Assembly: GCF_900961225.1 (NCBI RefSeq)
Contig: NZ_CAAHFN010000065.1
Location: forward strand, 248,001-312,000
DNA length: 64,000 nucleotides
DNA from: Modicisalibacter radicis
GTDB taxonomy: Bacteria > Pseudomonadota > Gammaproteobacteria > Pseudomonadales > Halomonadaceae
Direction: 5' to 3'
Shown here: positions 1 through 8,130 of the stretch, piece after piece
Layout: each line of letters opens with the position of its first letter
Position numbering within the stretch: position 1 is the stretch's first letter
The notes under the pieces: model-generated
Seen by the model: only the letters and a program-made list of their open reading frames with translations
What the model was told of the DNA's origin: nothing
Database searches by the model: none
Program-made: the position numbers and the translations under genes

Positions 1-1460
1 CAGCGCTCCTGCTCCTCCTCGGACAGCCCCGAACTCTCGTCATCGTGGGTCGCCGACGCGACGGCGGGCGGCGCTGACGGCGCGGCGCCCTCGGCATTCA
101 TCGCCGCGCGGATCTCGTCGGCGACACCATCGGCGATCGGCCCCAGGATCACCTGCAGGCCGCCGCCGCGTAGATGCAAAACGCCACGCGCGCCGAGCTG
201 CTTGAGCGCCGGCTCGTCGATCGCCTTGTCGTCGGCGAGCACCAGCCGCAGGCGGGTGGTACAGGCGCCCACGCTGGTCAGGTTGGCGGCCCCGCCCAGG
301 GCACGCACGAAGGCCGGGCCGCGCTCACCGAGGTCGGCCGGCGCCTTGGTAGCGCCCACGGTTTCCGGCTCACGCCCCGGCGTGGGCAGATCGAAGCGCG
401 CGATCGCCCAGCGGAACACCGCGTAATAGAGCGCGAAGTAGCAAAGCCCCACCGGAATCATCAGCCAGCCGTTGGTCGACAGCCCGTAGGAGAGCGCGTA
501 GTCGAACGCGCCGGCCGAGAAGGTGAAGCCCAGCTTGACGTCGAGCAGGTTCATGATCACCAGCGACAGCCCGGTGAGCAGCGCATGCAGCACGTACAGA
601 AACGGCGCCAGGAACATGAAGGTGAACTCGATCGGCTCGGTGACGCCAGTCAGGAACGCGGTCAGCGCCAGCGACAGCAACAGCCCGCCGACCCGGGCGC
701 GCCGATCCCGGGCCGCGGCGTGATACATCGCCAGGGCCGCGGCCGGCAGGCCGAACATCATCACCGGGAAGAAACCCGCCATGAAGCTGCCCGCCGAGGG
801 ATCCCCGGCGAAGAAGCGGTTGAGGTCCCCGGTTGCCCCCTCGAAGCTGCCGAACACGAACCACACCAGGCTGTTGAGCACGTGATGCAGGCCGGTGACG
901 ATCAGTAGCCGATTGAGCACGCCGTAGACGAACAGCCCCAGGTTGCCGGCGTCGATCAGCCACTGGCCGAGGGTATCGATGCCGGTCTGCACCGCCGGCC
1001 AGACCACCCCGAAGATCATTCCCAGAATCACCGCGGCGACCCCGGTGGCGATCGGGATGAAGCGCCGTCCACCGAAGAACGCCAGGTAGTCGGGTAGTTG
1101 TATGTCCTTGAAGCGGTTGTACAGAAGCCCCGCCACGGCACCGATGATGATGCCCGACAGCACGCCCATGTTGATCTCTTCGTTGAGCGTGTGCAGCACC
1201 GCGTCGAGGACCAGGTAGCCGACCACCCCGGCCAGCCCGGCGGCGCCATTGCTGTCGTTGGCGAACCCCACCGCCAGGCCGATGGCGAAGATCAGCGCCA
1301 GATTGGCGAAGATCGCGTCTCCCGCGTTAGCGATGAAGGCGATGTCGAGCAGGTCCGGCTGGCCCAGGCGCAGCAGCAGGCCGGCGACCGGCAACACCGC
1401 GATGGGCAGCATGAGCGAGCGGCCCAGCTTCTGCAGGCCGCCCATGATGTCGAGTTGCAT
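1..1460 (-). CDS. nagE: PTS N-acetylglucosamine-specific EIIC-EIIB component NagE (3' end outside window)
   Basis: This is the inner-membrane permease that imports and phosphorylates N-acetylglucosamine. The 486 codons visible begin MQLDIMGGLQKLGRSLMLPI, followed by a hydrophobic EIIC domain of about 350 residues that includes TGVTEPIEFTFMFLAP, typical of the glucose/GlcNAc EIIC family. The EIIB domain follows, with the phosphocysteine at residue 400 in GACTTRLRLVL. E. coli NagE carries its own EIIA domain; here EIIA sits in the upstream NagF protein, as in Pseudomonas. After EIIB there is an acidic, Ser/Ala-rich tail that continues past the window edge. The ATG at 1460 follows a GGAGG at 1469-1473 and lies 46 bases after nagF. 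It is the last gene of the nag operon. Confidence 0.93.
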   Translation of the reverse strand, partial: MQLDIMGGLQKLGRSLMLPIAVLPVAGLLLRLGQPDLLDIAFIANAGDAIFANLALIFAIGLAVGFANDSNGAAGLAGVVGYLVLDAVLHTLNEEINMGVLSGIIIGAVAGLLYNRFKDIQLPDYLAFFGGRRFIPIATGVAAVILGMIFGVVWPAVQTGIDTLGQWLIDAGNLGLFVYGVLNRLLIVTGLHHVLNSLVWFVFGSFEGATGDLNRFFAGDPSAGSFMAGFFPVMMFGLPAAALAMYHAAARDRRARVGGLLLSLALTAFLTGVTEPIEFTFMFLAPFLYVLHALLTGLSLVIMNLLDVKLGFTFSAGAFDYALSYGLSTNGWLMIPVGLCYFALYYAVFRWAIARFDLPTPGREPETVGATKAPADLGERGPAFVRALGGAANLTSVGACTTRLRLVLADDKAIDEPALKQLGARGVLHLRGGGLQVILGPIADGVADEIRAAMNAEGAAPSAPPAVASATHDDESSGLSEEEQER

Positions 1461-1506
1461 GGTGATTTCCTCCGGTATTGTTGTTGTCGAAAGCGACAAT
1501 GGCGAA

Positions 1507-4032
1507 TCAGGCGGCGACCGGCACGTCCAGCCAGGCCTTGACTTGCGCACGCACGGCGGCACCGTCGTCCAGTGCCAGCCAGGCCGGCAACTGCTCGCCG
1601 AGCGCGGCGGCGTCGAGTTCGCGCAGCGCGGCCTTGACCGCCGGGATACGCGCGGGCTCCACCGAGAGCTCGTCGACGCCCAGCGCGACCAGCACGGCAA
1701 GCGCCAGCGGATCGCTGGCGGCGGTACCGCACACGCCTACCGGGCAGCGTCCGGCGACGCCCTTGATGGTTTCCTGAATCAGCCGCAGCACCGCCGGGTG
1801 AAGCACGTCGAGCTGTGCCGCCAGACCCGGGTCCTCGCGATCCATGGCCAGCGTGTACTGGGTCAGGTCGTTGGTACCGATCGACAGGAAGTCGGCCTCG
1901 GTGGCGAGACTCGCGGCGCACAGCGCCGCCGACGGCACCTCGATCATCGCCCCGAGTTGCGGCAGCCGGTCCACGCCCAGCTCGACGGCGAGGGTTTCCA
2001 GCCGCTGGCGCAGCGTGCGCAGCTCGCCGACGCCGCTGACCATCGGCAGCATGATGCGCAGCGAATCGAGCGGTTCGAGGGCGAGCAGGGCGCGCAGCTG
2101 GCTATCCAGCAGTTCGGCCTGGCTGGCCCACAGGCGAATGCCGCGCACTCCCAGCGCCGGGTTGGCCACGCCGGGCAACGGCAGGTAGCTCAGTTGCTTG
2201 TCGGCACCGATATCGAGGGTGCGCACGATGACCGGCTTGCCATCGAGGGCATCGAGTGCCGCCTGATACTCGCCGCGCTGCTCGTCGACGCTCGGCGCGC
2301 TGTCGCGATCGAGGAACAGGAACTCGCTGCGCAGCAGGCCGATGCCATCGGCACCCTCCTGCGCGGCGATGAGCGCCTCGGCGGCGCCGGCGACATTGGC
2401 GCAGACCTCGACATGCCGCCCGTCGCGGGTGGTCGCCGGCTGGCGGGCCGCCTCCCGCGCGGCGCCATGGACCCGCTCGCGCTCGTTGATGCGCTCGCGC
2501 ATGGCCTCCAGGCTGGCGCTATCCGGCTGCGGCTCGAGCAGGCCGCTTTCGGCGTCGAGGATCGCCCGCTCGCCTTCGACCGACATCAGCATCTCGCCCA
2601 TCGCCACAAGGCAGGGCAGGCCGCGGGCGCGAGCGAGGATCGCCACATGCGAGGTGGTGCCGCCGGCGACCAGACAGATCCCCGCCGGCCGCTGGCCGGC
2701 CAGTGCAATCAGTTCCGAAGGCGTCAGATCCTCGGCGATCACGATGGTCCCGGCGGGCAGCTGCGTACCGCGCGGGGTCGTGCCGAAACACGCCATCACC
2801 CGACGCTGCAGATCGCGCAGATCGGCGATACGCGCCGCCAGCAGCGCATTGCCGGTGGCCTGCAGGCGATCCGCCTCGTCGTCGAGCGCCTCTCTCCAGG
2901 CCTGCCCTGCGCTGCGCCCGCTGTCGATGTAGCCTTCGGCGGCCTCGCGCAGCGCCGGATCGTCGAGCCAGGCGAGGTGCGCATCGAGGATTTCCGCCTC
3001 GCTGGTCCGGCCGGTGCGCCGGGCCTGGCCCAAAGCGTCGTCGAGCGAACCGGCGACCCGTCCCAGCGCCTCGCCGAGGCAAGTCCGCTCGCGGGCGGGG
3101 TCGTCGCTCCCGAAAGGCACCTCGGGCAGCGGCAAGCCATAGTGATGCAGCGGCCCGATCGCCAGCCCCTGACTGGCGATCAATCCGGCCAACTGCCCTG
3201 CCCCGGCCTCGGCGAGCGGTGCGTCGCCCCGTTGCGGGGCATGCTCATCGGCCTCGGCTTCGCTCAGCAGCCGTTCGGCGGCGTCCAGCGCCGCCGTGGC
3301 GCGCGCGCCACGAGCGATCAGGGTCAGCCGGTCACCGGCTTCGAGCCCCATGTTCATCAGCCGGCTCAGGCTGCCGACATCGCCCCGCGTCTCGCCGTGA
3401 ACCAGCTCGAGCGCGACGCCATGCTCGCGGGCGATGGCACGCAGCCGCGCCGCGGGGCGCGCATGCAGACCGGCGGCCAGCGCCAGGGTCACCTCGCGGG
3501 TGGCCCCTGGGGCCGATGCCGCCGGCGTGCCCTCGCCGGCCGACTCGGTCGTTGTCTCGGCCGGCGCCTCGAGGCGCATGATCACTTCGCCGCAGCGCAC
3601 CGTTTCGCCGCTGCGCTGCGCGCCGAAGGACGCCAGGCGCCAGCCGGCCGGCTCGGCGACGATCACGGGAGTGATCAGGCTCATCGCCTGACGGGCGACG
3701 CGATCGGCGTCGAAGCGCAGCAATGCCTTCCCGGCCTCGACCCGCTGGCCGACCTCGACCAGCAATTCGAGACCCGCGCCATCGAGATTGACGGTGTCCA
3801 GTCCCAGGTGGACGAGCAGTTCGACACCCTCTGCGCTGCGAATCGTCACGGCGTGAGCGGTACGCGCACACTGCACGACCTCGCCGGCGCAGGGGGCGTG
3901 CAGGGTGTCGCCCAATGGATCGATGGCCAGCCCTTCGCCGAGCGTGCCCTCGGCGAAGACCGGGTCGGGCACCGCGTCGAGGGCGACGAGCACGCCATCC
4001 ACCGGTGCCTGAATATCGAATGATGAAGCCAT
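1507..4032 (-). CDS. nagF: PTS fusion protein EIIA(Glc-type)-HPr-EI, NagF
   Basis: This cytoplasmic 841-residue phosphotransferase chain passes phosphate from PEP to NagE. The domains are in order. EIIA of the crr/Glc type spans about 1-150, with His60 and the phospho-His75 in ELLVHLGLDTV. HPr spans about 177-260, with His190 in AAGLHARPAARL. Enzyme I runs from about residue 285, with His462 in GGTTSHVAILARARG and the PEP-binding C-terminal barrel (SIGTNDLTQYTLAMDRED, then VGVCGTAASDP). The same EIIA-HPr-EI order occurs in the Pseudomonas NagF family. The fructose fusion FruB is excluded because its EIIA is of the fructose type. The ATG at 4032 has GGAGG five bases upstream. The gene lies between the SIS deaminase and nagE. 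Confidence 0.93.
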   Translation of the reverse strand: MASSFDIQAPVDGVLVALDAVPDPVFAEGTLGEGLAIDPLGDTLHAPCAGEVVQCARTAHAVTIRSAEGVELLVHLGLDTVNLDGAGLELLVEVGQRVEAGKALLRFDADRVARQAMSLITPVIVAEPAGWRLASFGAQRSGETVRCGEVIMRLEAPAETTTESAGEGTPAASAPGATREVTLALAAGLHARPAARLRAIAREHGVALELVHGETRGDVGSLSRLMNMGLEAGDRLTLIARGARATAALDAAERLLSEAEADEHAPQRGDAPLAEAGAGQLAGLIASQGLAIGPLHHYGLPLPEVPFGSDDPARERTCLGEALGRVAGSLDDALGQARRTGRTSEAEILDAHLAWLDDPALREAAEGYIDSGRSAGQAWREALDDEADRLQATGNALLAARIADLRDLQRRVMACFGTTPRGTQLPAGTIVIAEDLTPSELIALAGQRPAGICLVAGGTTSHVAILARARGLPCLVAMGEMLMSVEGERAILDAESGLLEPQPDSASLEAMRERINERERVHGAAREAARQPATTRDGRHVEVCANVAGAAEALIAAQEGADGIGLLRSEFLFLDRDSAPSVDEQRGEYQAALDALDGKPVIVRTLDIGADKQLSYLPLPGVANPALGVRGIRLWASQAELLDSQLRALLALEPLDSLRIMLPMVSGVGELRTLRQRLETLAVELGVDRLPQLGAMIEVPSAALCAASLATEADFLSIGTNDLTQYTLAMDREDPGLAAQLDVLHPAVLRLIQETIKGVAGRCPVGVCGTAASDPLALAVLVALGVDELSVEPARIPAVKAALRELDAAALGEQLPAWLALDDGAAVRAQVKAWLDVPVAA

Positions 4033-4078
4033 GTTGCCTCCGGCGTTGTTGTTGTCGAGAAAAGGAATCGGAAAGCGC

Positions 4079-5101
4079 TCAGCGGGTACGGGTCACCTTC
4101 TTCAGGTGGCGTGGCTGATCGGGGTCGTTGCCACGCGCTTCGGCCAGGCCGGCGGCCATGACATAGAAGCTCTGGATTACCGCAAGCGGCTGCAGCGCCG
4201 CATGGCCGGCATCGGCGAGGGTCAGCTCGCGCTGGGCAATGCCCTCGTCGGCGGCCAGCAGCACCCGCGCGCCGACGCTTCTCAACCATTCGGCGAGTTC
4301 GAGCAGACCGGCCTGTTCGGGCCCCGCAGGGGCGAACACCAGCACCGGGTAGCCCGGGCCGATCAACGCCATCGGGCCGTGCTTGACCTCGGCGCCACTG
4401 AAGGGCTCGGCCTGGATGGCGCAGGTCTCCTTGAACTTGAGCGCCGCCTCCTGGACGACCGCCAGCCCGGCGCCGCGCCCCACCACCATCAGCCGGTCGG
4501 CGTCGCGCAGCGCCTCGATGGCCGGCGACCAGTCCAATCCGGCCGACTTGCGCAATCGCTCGGGCAGCGCCTCGAGGGCGTCGAGCAGTTCGCGATCCCG
4601 ATTCCAGTAGCCGAGCAGCTGGGCGCAGGCCGACAGCGTGGCCAGGTAGCTCTTGGTCGCGGCGACGCTGCGCTCCTCGCCGGCATGCAGCGCGATCTCG
4701 CGATCGCTGACCGCACCCAATGGCGACCGCGGCGTGTTGACCAGCGCCAGCGTCCGCGCCCCGCCGACGGCCAGCGAGCGCTGGGTCTCGATCAGGTCGG
4801 GACTCTGGCCGGACTGCGAGATCGCCAGCGCCAGCTGGCCATCGAGCTTCCATGGCGCCCGCGCCAGGGTGGTCAGCGACGGCGGCAGCGAAGCCACCGG
4901 CGTGCCCCGGCTTTGCATGCACAGGTAGGCGAAGTAGCTGGCCGCGTGGTCGGAACTGCCGCGCGCCACGGTGACCACGCCGTGCGGATCGCGTTGGCGT
5001 AGCCACGCGCCGAGTTCGGCCAGCGGCTCGGCGTTGCGGGTCAACTGATCGGCGATGCGCTCGGGGGCATCGCACGCTTCGCTGAGCATCATCGAGCTCA
5101 T
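4079..5101 (-). CDS. SIS-domain glucosamine-6-phosphate deaminase (NagB-II type)
   Basis: 340 residues with two sugar-isomerase (SIS) domains and no glutaminase domain. Motifs include ARGSSDHAASYFAYL for phosphosugar binding and ISQSGQSPDLIETQ in the first SIS domain, and VGRGAGLAVVQEAALKFKET in the second. It resembles the isomerase half of GlmS. In nag operons of Pseudomonas and Shewanella this type replaces NagB and converts GlcN-6-P to fructose-6-P plus ammonia; the assignment here rests on that context. Its ATG overlaps the nagA stop (ATGA at 5098-5101), indicating translational coupling. An aga-type substrate (galactosamine) is possible but less likely beside a GlcNAc permease. Confidence 0.87.
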   Translation of the reverse strand: MSSMMLSEACDAPERIADQLTRNAEPLAELGAWLRQRDPHGVVTVARGSSDHAASYFAYLCMQSRGTPVASLPPSLTTLARAPWKLDGQLALAISQSGQSPDLIETQRSLAVGGARTLALVNTPRSPLGAVSDREIALHAGEERSVAATKSYLATLSACAQLLGYWNRDRELLDALEALPERLRKSAGLDWSPAIEALRDADRLMVVGRGAGLAVVQEAALKFKETCAIQAEPFSGAEVKHGPMALIGPGYPVLVFAPAGPEQAGLLELAEWLRSVGARVLLAADEGIAQRELTLADAGHAALQPLAVIQSFYVMAAGLAEARGNDPDQPRHLKKVTRTR

Positions 5102-6264
5102 GAGTCGTCTCCGGAGAGGGTTGCTGAAGAAGCTTCATGGTCGTCGCCGCCAGCGGCGACACGGTGGCCCTCGACGACACCGTGGCCCTCTACATAGACG
5201 GCCTCGACGGCCAGCTCGCGGTCGAGCACCACAAGATCGGCATGACAGCCTTCGGCCAGTCGTCCACGGTCATGCAGACCGAGAAAGTCGGCGGGATGGC
5301 GCGACACGCATGCGCTGGCCTCGGTCAGCGACAGGCCGATAGCGACCAGGTTGCGCAGCGCCTGGTCCATGGTCAGGGTGCTGCCGGCAAGCGTGCCGTC
5401 GGCGAGGCGCACCCCGCCCAGGCACTTGGTCACCGCCTGCTCGCCGAGTCGATAGTCGCCATCCGGCATGCCGGCGGCGGCGGTCGAGTCGGTGACCGCG
5501 TAGAGCCGCGGAATGCTGCGCAGCGCGACGCGGATCGCCCCCGGATGGACATGCAGCAGATCGGGGATCAACTCGGCGAAATCGGCATGCGCCAGTGCCG
5601 CGCCGACCATCCCGGGGTGACGGTGATGCAGGCCGGTCATGGCGTTGTAGAGATGGGTGAAGCCGCAGGCGCCGTGTTCCATCGCCGCCACGCCCTGCTC
5701 GTAGGTGCCCAGGGTGTGGCCGAGCTGGACGCGCACGCCGCGCCCGCTCAGGTGCCGGATCAACGCATAATGCCCGGACAGCTCCGGCGCCAGGGTCACC
5801 AGCCGTACCGGCGCCAGGGCACACAGCGCGTCTACCTCGGCGATATCGCCGGACCGGGCATGGGGCGGCTGGGCGCCGAGCTTGCCGGGGTTGATGTAGG
5901 GCCCCTCGAGGTGCACGCCGAGAATCCGCGCGCCGTCGCCGGGGGGCATTTCCATCAGGGCGCCGATCTCGCCGAGCACCCGGCGCACTTCGGCCTCGGT
6001 GGCGGTCATGGTGGTGGCCAGCAGGCTGGTAGTGCCGAAGCGCGCGTGGGTACGCGCCAGCATGGCCACCGCCTCGCCCCCCTCCATGGTGTCGGCGCCG
6101 CCCCCGCCATGCACGTGCAGGTCGACGAAGCCGGGCAGCACGTAGGGCGCGTCGTTGTCGGCCGGGTCCGCCGGCTCGCCGTGGATGCCCACGACACGGC
6201 CCTCGTGCCAGTGAATCTCGCCGAGGCGCCAGCCCTCGGGGGTCAGGATATTGCCGTAACGCAT
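5098..6264 (-). CDS. nagA: N-acetylglucosamine-6-phosphate deacetylase
   Basis: 388 residues of the amidohydrolase superfamily. It removes acetate from GlcNAc-6-P in the cytoplasm. Visible motifs are the metal-binding LPGFVDLHVHGGGG near residue 45, VHLEGPYINPGKLGAQ around 120, QLGHT for a metal-ligand histidine, THLYNAMTGLHHRHPG for substrate binding, and the catalytic Asp in AVTDSTAAAGMPDG. The ATG at 6264 follows AAGGG with a seven-base spacer. The C-terminus is acidic and overlaps the next start by four bases. The gene order nagR-nagA-nagB2-nagF-nagE matches the Pseudomonas cluster. Confidence 0.95.
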   Translation of the reverse strand: MRYGNILTPEGWRLGEIHWHEGRVVGIHGEPADPADNDAPYVLPGFVDLHVHGGGGADTMEGGEAVAMLARTHARFGTTSLLATTMTATEAEVRRVLGEIGALMEMPPGDGARILGVHLEGPYINPGKLGAQPPHARSGDIAEVDALCALAPVRLVTLAPELSGHYALIRHLSGRGVRVQLGHTLGTYEQGVAAMEHGACGFTHLYNAMTGLHHRHPGMVGAALAHADFAELIPDLLHVHPGAIRVALRSIPRLYAVTDSTAAAGMPDGDYRLGEQAVTKCLGGVRLADGTLAGSTLTMDQALRNLVAIGLSLTEASACVSRHPADFLGLHDRGRLAEGCHADLVVLDRELAVEAVYVEGHGVVEGHRVAAGGDDHEASSATLSGDDS

Positions 6265-6404
6265 TGGCTTGCCCTTGCAATCTCGATTCGATGAAAACGC
6301 CCCGCCCGGTGCGCGGCGTCGCTGTCGCCCGGTAAAACCCGGCTTCCCGTTTATCGCGCCCGAAGCCGCGCGGCTTTCAATCGCGCCCGAGAATGCGCGT
6401 TAGG

Positions 6405-6446
6405 GCCCGGTGAAGCTCGGCTTTCTATCGAGCCCGGTGAAGCTCG
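6405..6446. repeat. Direct repeat pair between nagR and nagA
   Basis: GCCCGGTGAAGCTCG occurs at 6405-6419 and again at 6432-6446. The second copy lies inside the 3' end of nagR, across its last codons. The whole 160-base gap between nagR and nagA is rich in variants of GCCCGG and GCGCCCGA. Its function is unknown; it could be an mRNA-structure element separating the regulator from the catabolic genes. Confidence 0.5.
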
Positions 6447-7165
6447 ACCATGAAGTCGTAGTAGTCGGTACGGCAGTAGGTGATGGTGAGTTCCGCCGGG
6501 CTGCCGTCGGCGAGATAGCCCAGGCGGGTGACCTTGAGCAGCGCCTGCCCCTCGGGTACTTCGGCCAGCGCGGCGAGTTCGGCGTCGGCGTTGACGGCGG
6601 TCAGGTGCTGCAAGGCGCGCTCGACCGCCTTGCCCCGCGTCTCCAGGGTCGCGTAGAGCGACTGCCCGACATCCTCCGGCGCGGGCAGCACCGTTTCGGG
6701 CAGGCAACTCTCCTCCACCGCCATCACCACGTCGTCGGCCAGGCGCAGGCGCTTGAGTCGTGCGACGCGGGCATCTCCACGCAGCCCCAGGCGCAACGCC
6801 TCCTCGGTGCTCGGTGCCTCGAGACGTCGCGACAACCAGCGCGAACGGGGCGTGAAGCCGCGCTGGGCGAGCAGTTCGGAAAAGCTCGTCAGACGCGTCA
6901 GCGGTTGATTGAAACGCGGCGCGATGAAGGTGCCCGACCCGTGGGTACGCCGAATCAGGCCCTGCTCGGCAAGCCGTTCGAGCGCCTTGCGCGCGGTAAT
7001 GCGTGACACTTCCAGCGTCTCGGCGAGCGTTCGCTCCGAGGGCAGCGCCTCGCCGGCCTGCCAGGCCCCCGCCTCGATGGCGCCCCCCAGTTGTCGCGCC
7101 AGCTGGTGATAGAGCGGCGTGGCCAGGTCGGGATCGAGGGTGATTCGCGCAAAACGGGGGTCCAT
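6425..7165 (-). CDS. nagR: GntR/HutC-family regulator of the nag operon (NagR/NagQ-like)
   Basis: 246-residue repressor-type protein. A winged-helix GntR DNA-binding domain occupies the first 70 residues (ALPSERTLAETLEVSRITAR, then HGSGTFIAPRF), and a UTRA ligand-binding domain the rest. UTRA members next to nagA usually sense GlcNAc-6-P or GlcN-6-P; the ligand is inferred. ATG 7165 was chosen over the in-frame GTG at 7174 because AGAGG lies eight bases before it. The gene heads the minus-strand operon behind a promoter at 7211-7238 that overlaps repeated operator-like sequence, so autoregulation is likely. Confidence 0.88.
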   Translation of the reverse strand: MDPRFARITLDPDLATPLYHQLARQLGGAIEAGAWQAGEALPSERTLAETLEVSRITARKALERLAEQGLIRRTHGSGTFIAPRFNQPLTRLTSFSELLAQRGFTPRSRWLSRRLEAPSTEEALRLGLRGDARVARLKRLRLADDVVMAVEESCLPETVLPAPEDVGQSLYATLETRGKAVERALQHLTAVNADAELAALAEVPEGQALLKVTRLGYLADGSPAELTITYCRTDYYDFMVELHRAR

Positions 7166-7210
7166 GAGCGACACCTCTCAGTCAGGGTTCGTTGTTCTCA
7201 GCGTATAACC

Positions 7211-7238
7211 ACTATAGATCCTGTCAAATACCAGTCAA
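7211..7238 (-). promoter_or_regulatory. Probable sigma70 promoter of the nag operon
   Basis: On the minus strand, -35 TTGACT (7233-7238), a 16-base spacer and -10 TATAGT (7211-7216), about 45 bases before the nagR ATG. It sits within the repeated operator-like region. Confidence 0.55.
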
Positions 7239-7268
7239 ATACCAATTGGTCTTGTATTGGTTCTATAG
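7223..7268. promoter_or_regulatory. Candidate NagR operator region
   Basis: Tandem GTCAAATACCA at 7223-7233 and 7234-7244 runs into the perfect palindrome ACCAATTGGT (7241-7250). This is followed by a spaced TATTGGT half-site near 7255-7261 and CTATAG at 7263-7268; another CTATAG is at 7212-7217. ATTGGT/ACCAAT half-sites are typical of HutC-type sugar-phosphate repressors. The site overlaps and lies just upstream of the nag promoter. Confidence 0.45.
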
Positions 7269-7415
7269 AGCTGGGAGGAGAAAGCGGAAGGAGGAAGGTG
7301 GAAACGCGAGGCTAGGCGAAACCGTCCTGCGGGCTTGATTACTGGCGCCGCGAACCGCATGCCACGATAATCGGCAACGACAACCCACGAAAACGACATC
7401 ACCGAGGAGAGTCCA

Positions 7416-8045
7416 ATGAAGACGCTGGTAATCGGCGCCAACGGCCAGATCGGTCGTCAATTCTGCGAACTCGCCCACCAGGCCGGCGTGCCGATTCGCG
7501 CGATGATTCGCGACACATCCCAGCAAGCCTGGTTTCAGGAACGCGGCATCGAGACGGTGCTCGGCAATCTCGAGGGCGACTTCGGCAAGGCGTTCTATGG
7601 CTGCGACCAGGTGGTGTTCGCCGCCGGTTCGGGGCCGCATACCGGTCCCGACAAGACGCTGATGATCGATCTGCATGGCGCGCTGCGCGCGATCGATCTT
7701 GCCGCCTCGCTGGGAGTCGGACGTTTCATCATGGTCAGCGCGCTGCGTGCCGAGAAACCGCTCGAGGCGCCGGACAAACTGCGGCCCTACATGGCCGCCA
7801 AGCACGCCGCCGATGCCCATCTGCGCGCCGCCCGGGTTCCCCACGTCATCCTCAAGCCCGGACGCCTGACCGACGAGCCGGCCACCCGGCGCGTGGCGAC
7901 CTCGCTCGACGAGGCCGGCGACAACCGCGTCTCGCGGGCCAACGTCGCCCATGCCCTGCTGCATCTCGCCCGGCGCCGCGACCTCGCCCGGCGCGAGTAT
8001 GTCCTGCTGGACGGCGAGCGCACGCTCGATGTGGCGCTGGCCTGA
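7416..8045 (+). CDS. NAD(P)-binding atypical short-chain dehydrogenase (NAD(P)H-binding family)
   Basis: 209 residues with a Rossmann nucleotide-binding loop at the very N-terminus (VIGANGQIGRQ) and a MVSALRAEKP stretch where catalytic residues lie in the atypical SDR group. It ends with LDVALA. Such proteins are often annotated as NmrA-like or flavin-reductase-like oxidoreductases; the substrate is unknown. GAGGAGAGTCCA precedes the ATG. It is convergent to nothing and lies 85 bases before RNase II on the same strand; the two may or may not be co-transcribed. Confidence 0.85.
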   Translation: MKTLVIGANGQIGRQFCELAHQAGVPIRAMIRDTSQQAWFQERGIETVLGNLEGDFGKAFYGCDQVVFAAGSGPHTGPDKTLMIDLHGALRAIDLAASLGVGRFIMVSALRAEKPLEAPDKLRPYMAAKHAADAHLRAARVPHVILKPGRLTDEPATRRVATSLDEAGDNRVSRANVAHALLHLARRRDLARREYVLLDGERTLDVALA

Positions 8046-8130
8046 ACGTTGGGGGCCGCGCGGCGATTGGCGGCGGCGGCCCGAATCCGTATAGTGGCTG
8101 CTCGTTCCCGCCAACCGTACCGACTCCCCC

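Noticed and set aside
1249-4023. A 924-codon open frame on the plus strand opposite nagF
   Set aside because: It lies antisense to a clear EIIA-HPr-EI protein. Its translation is low-complexity Arg/Gly/Gln-rich sequence with no domain, as expected for antisense frames in GC-rich DNA.
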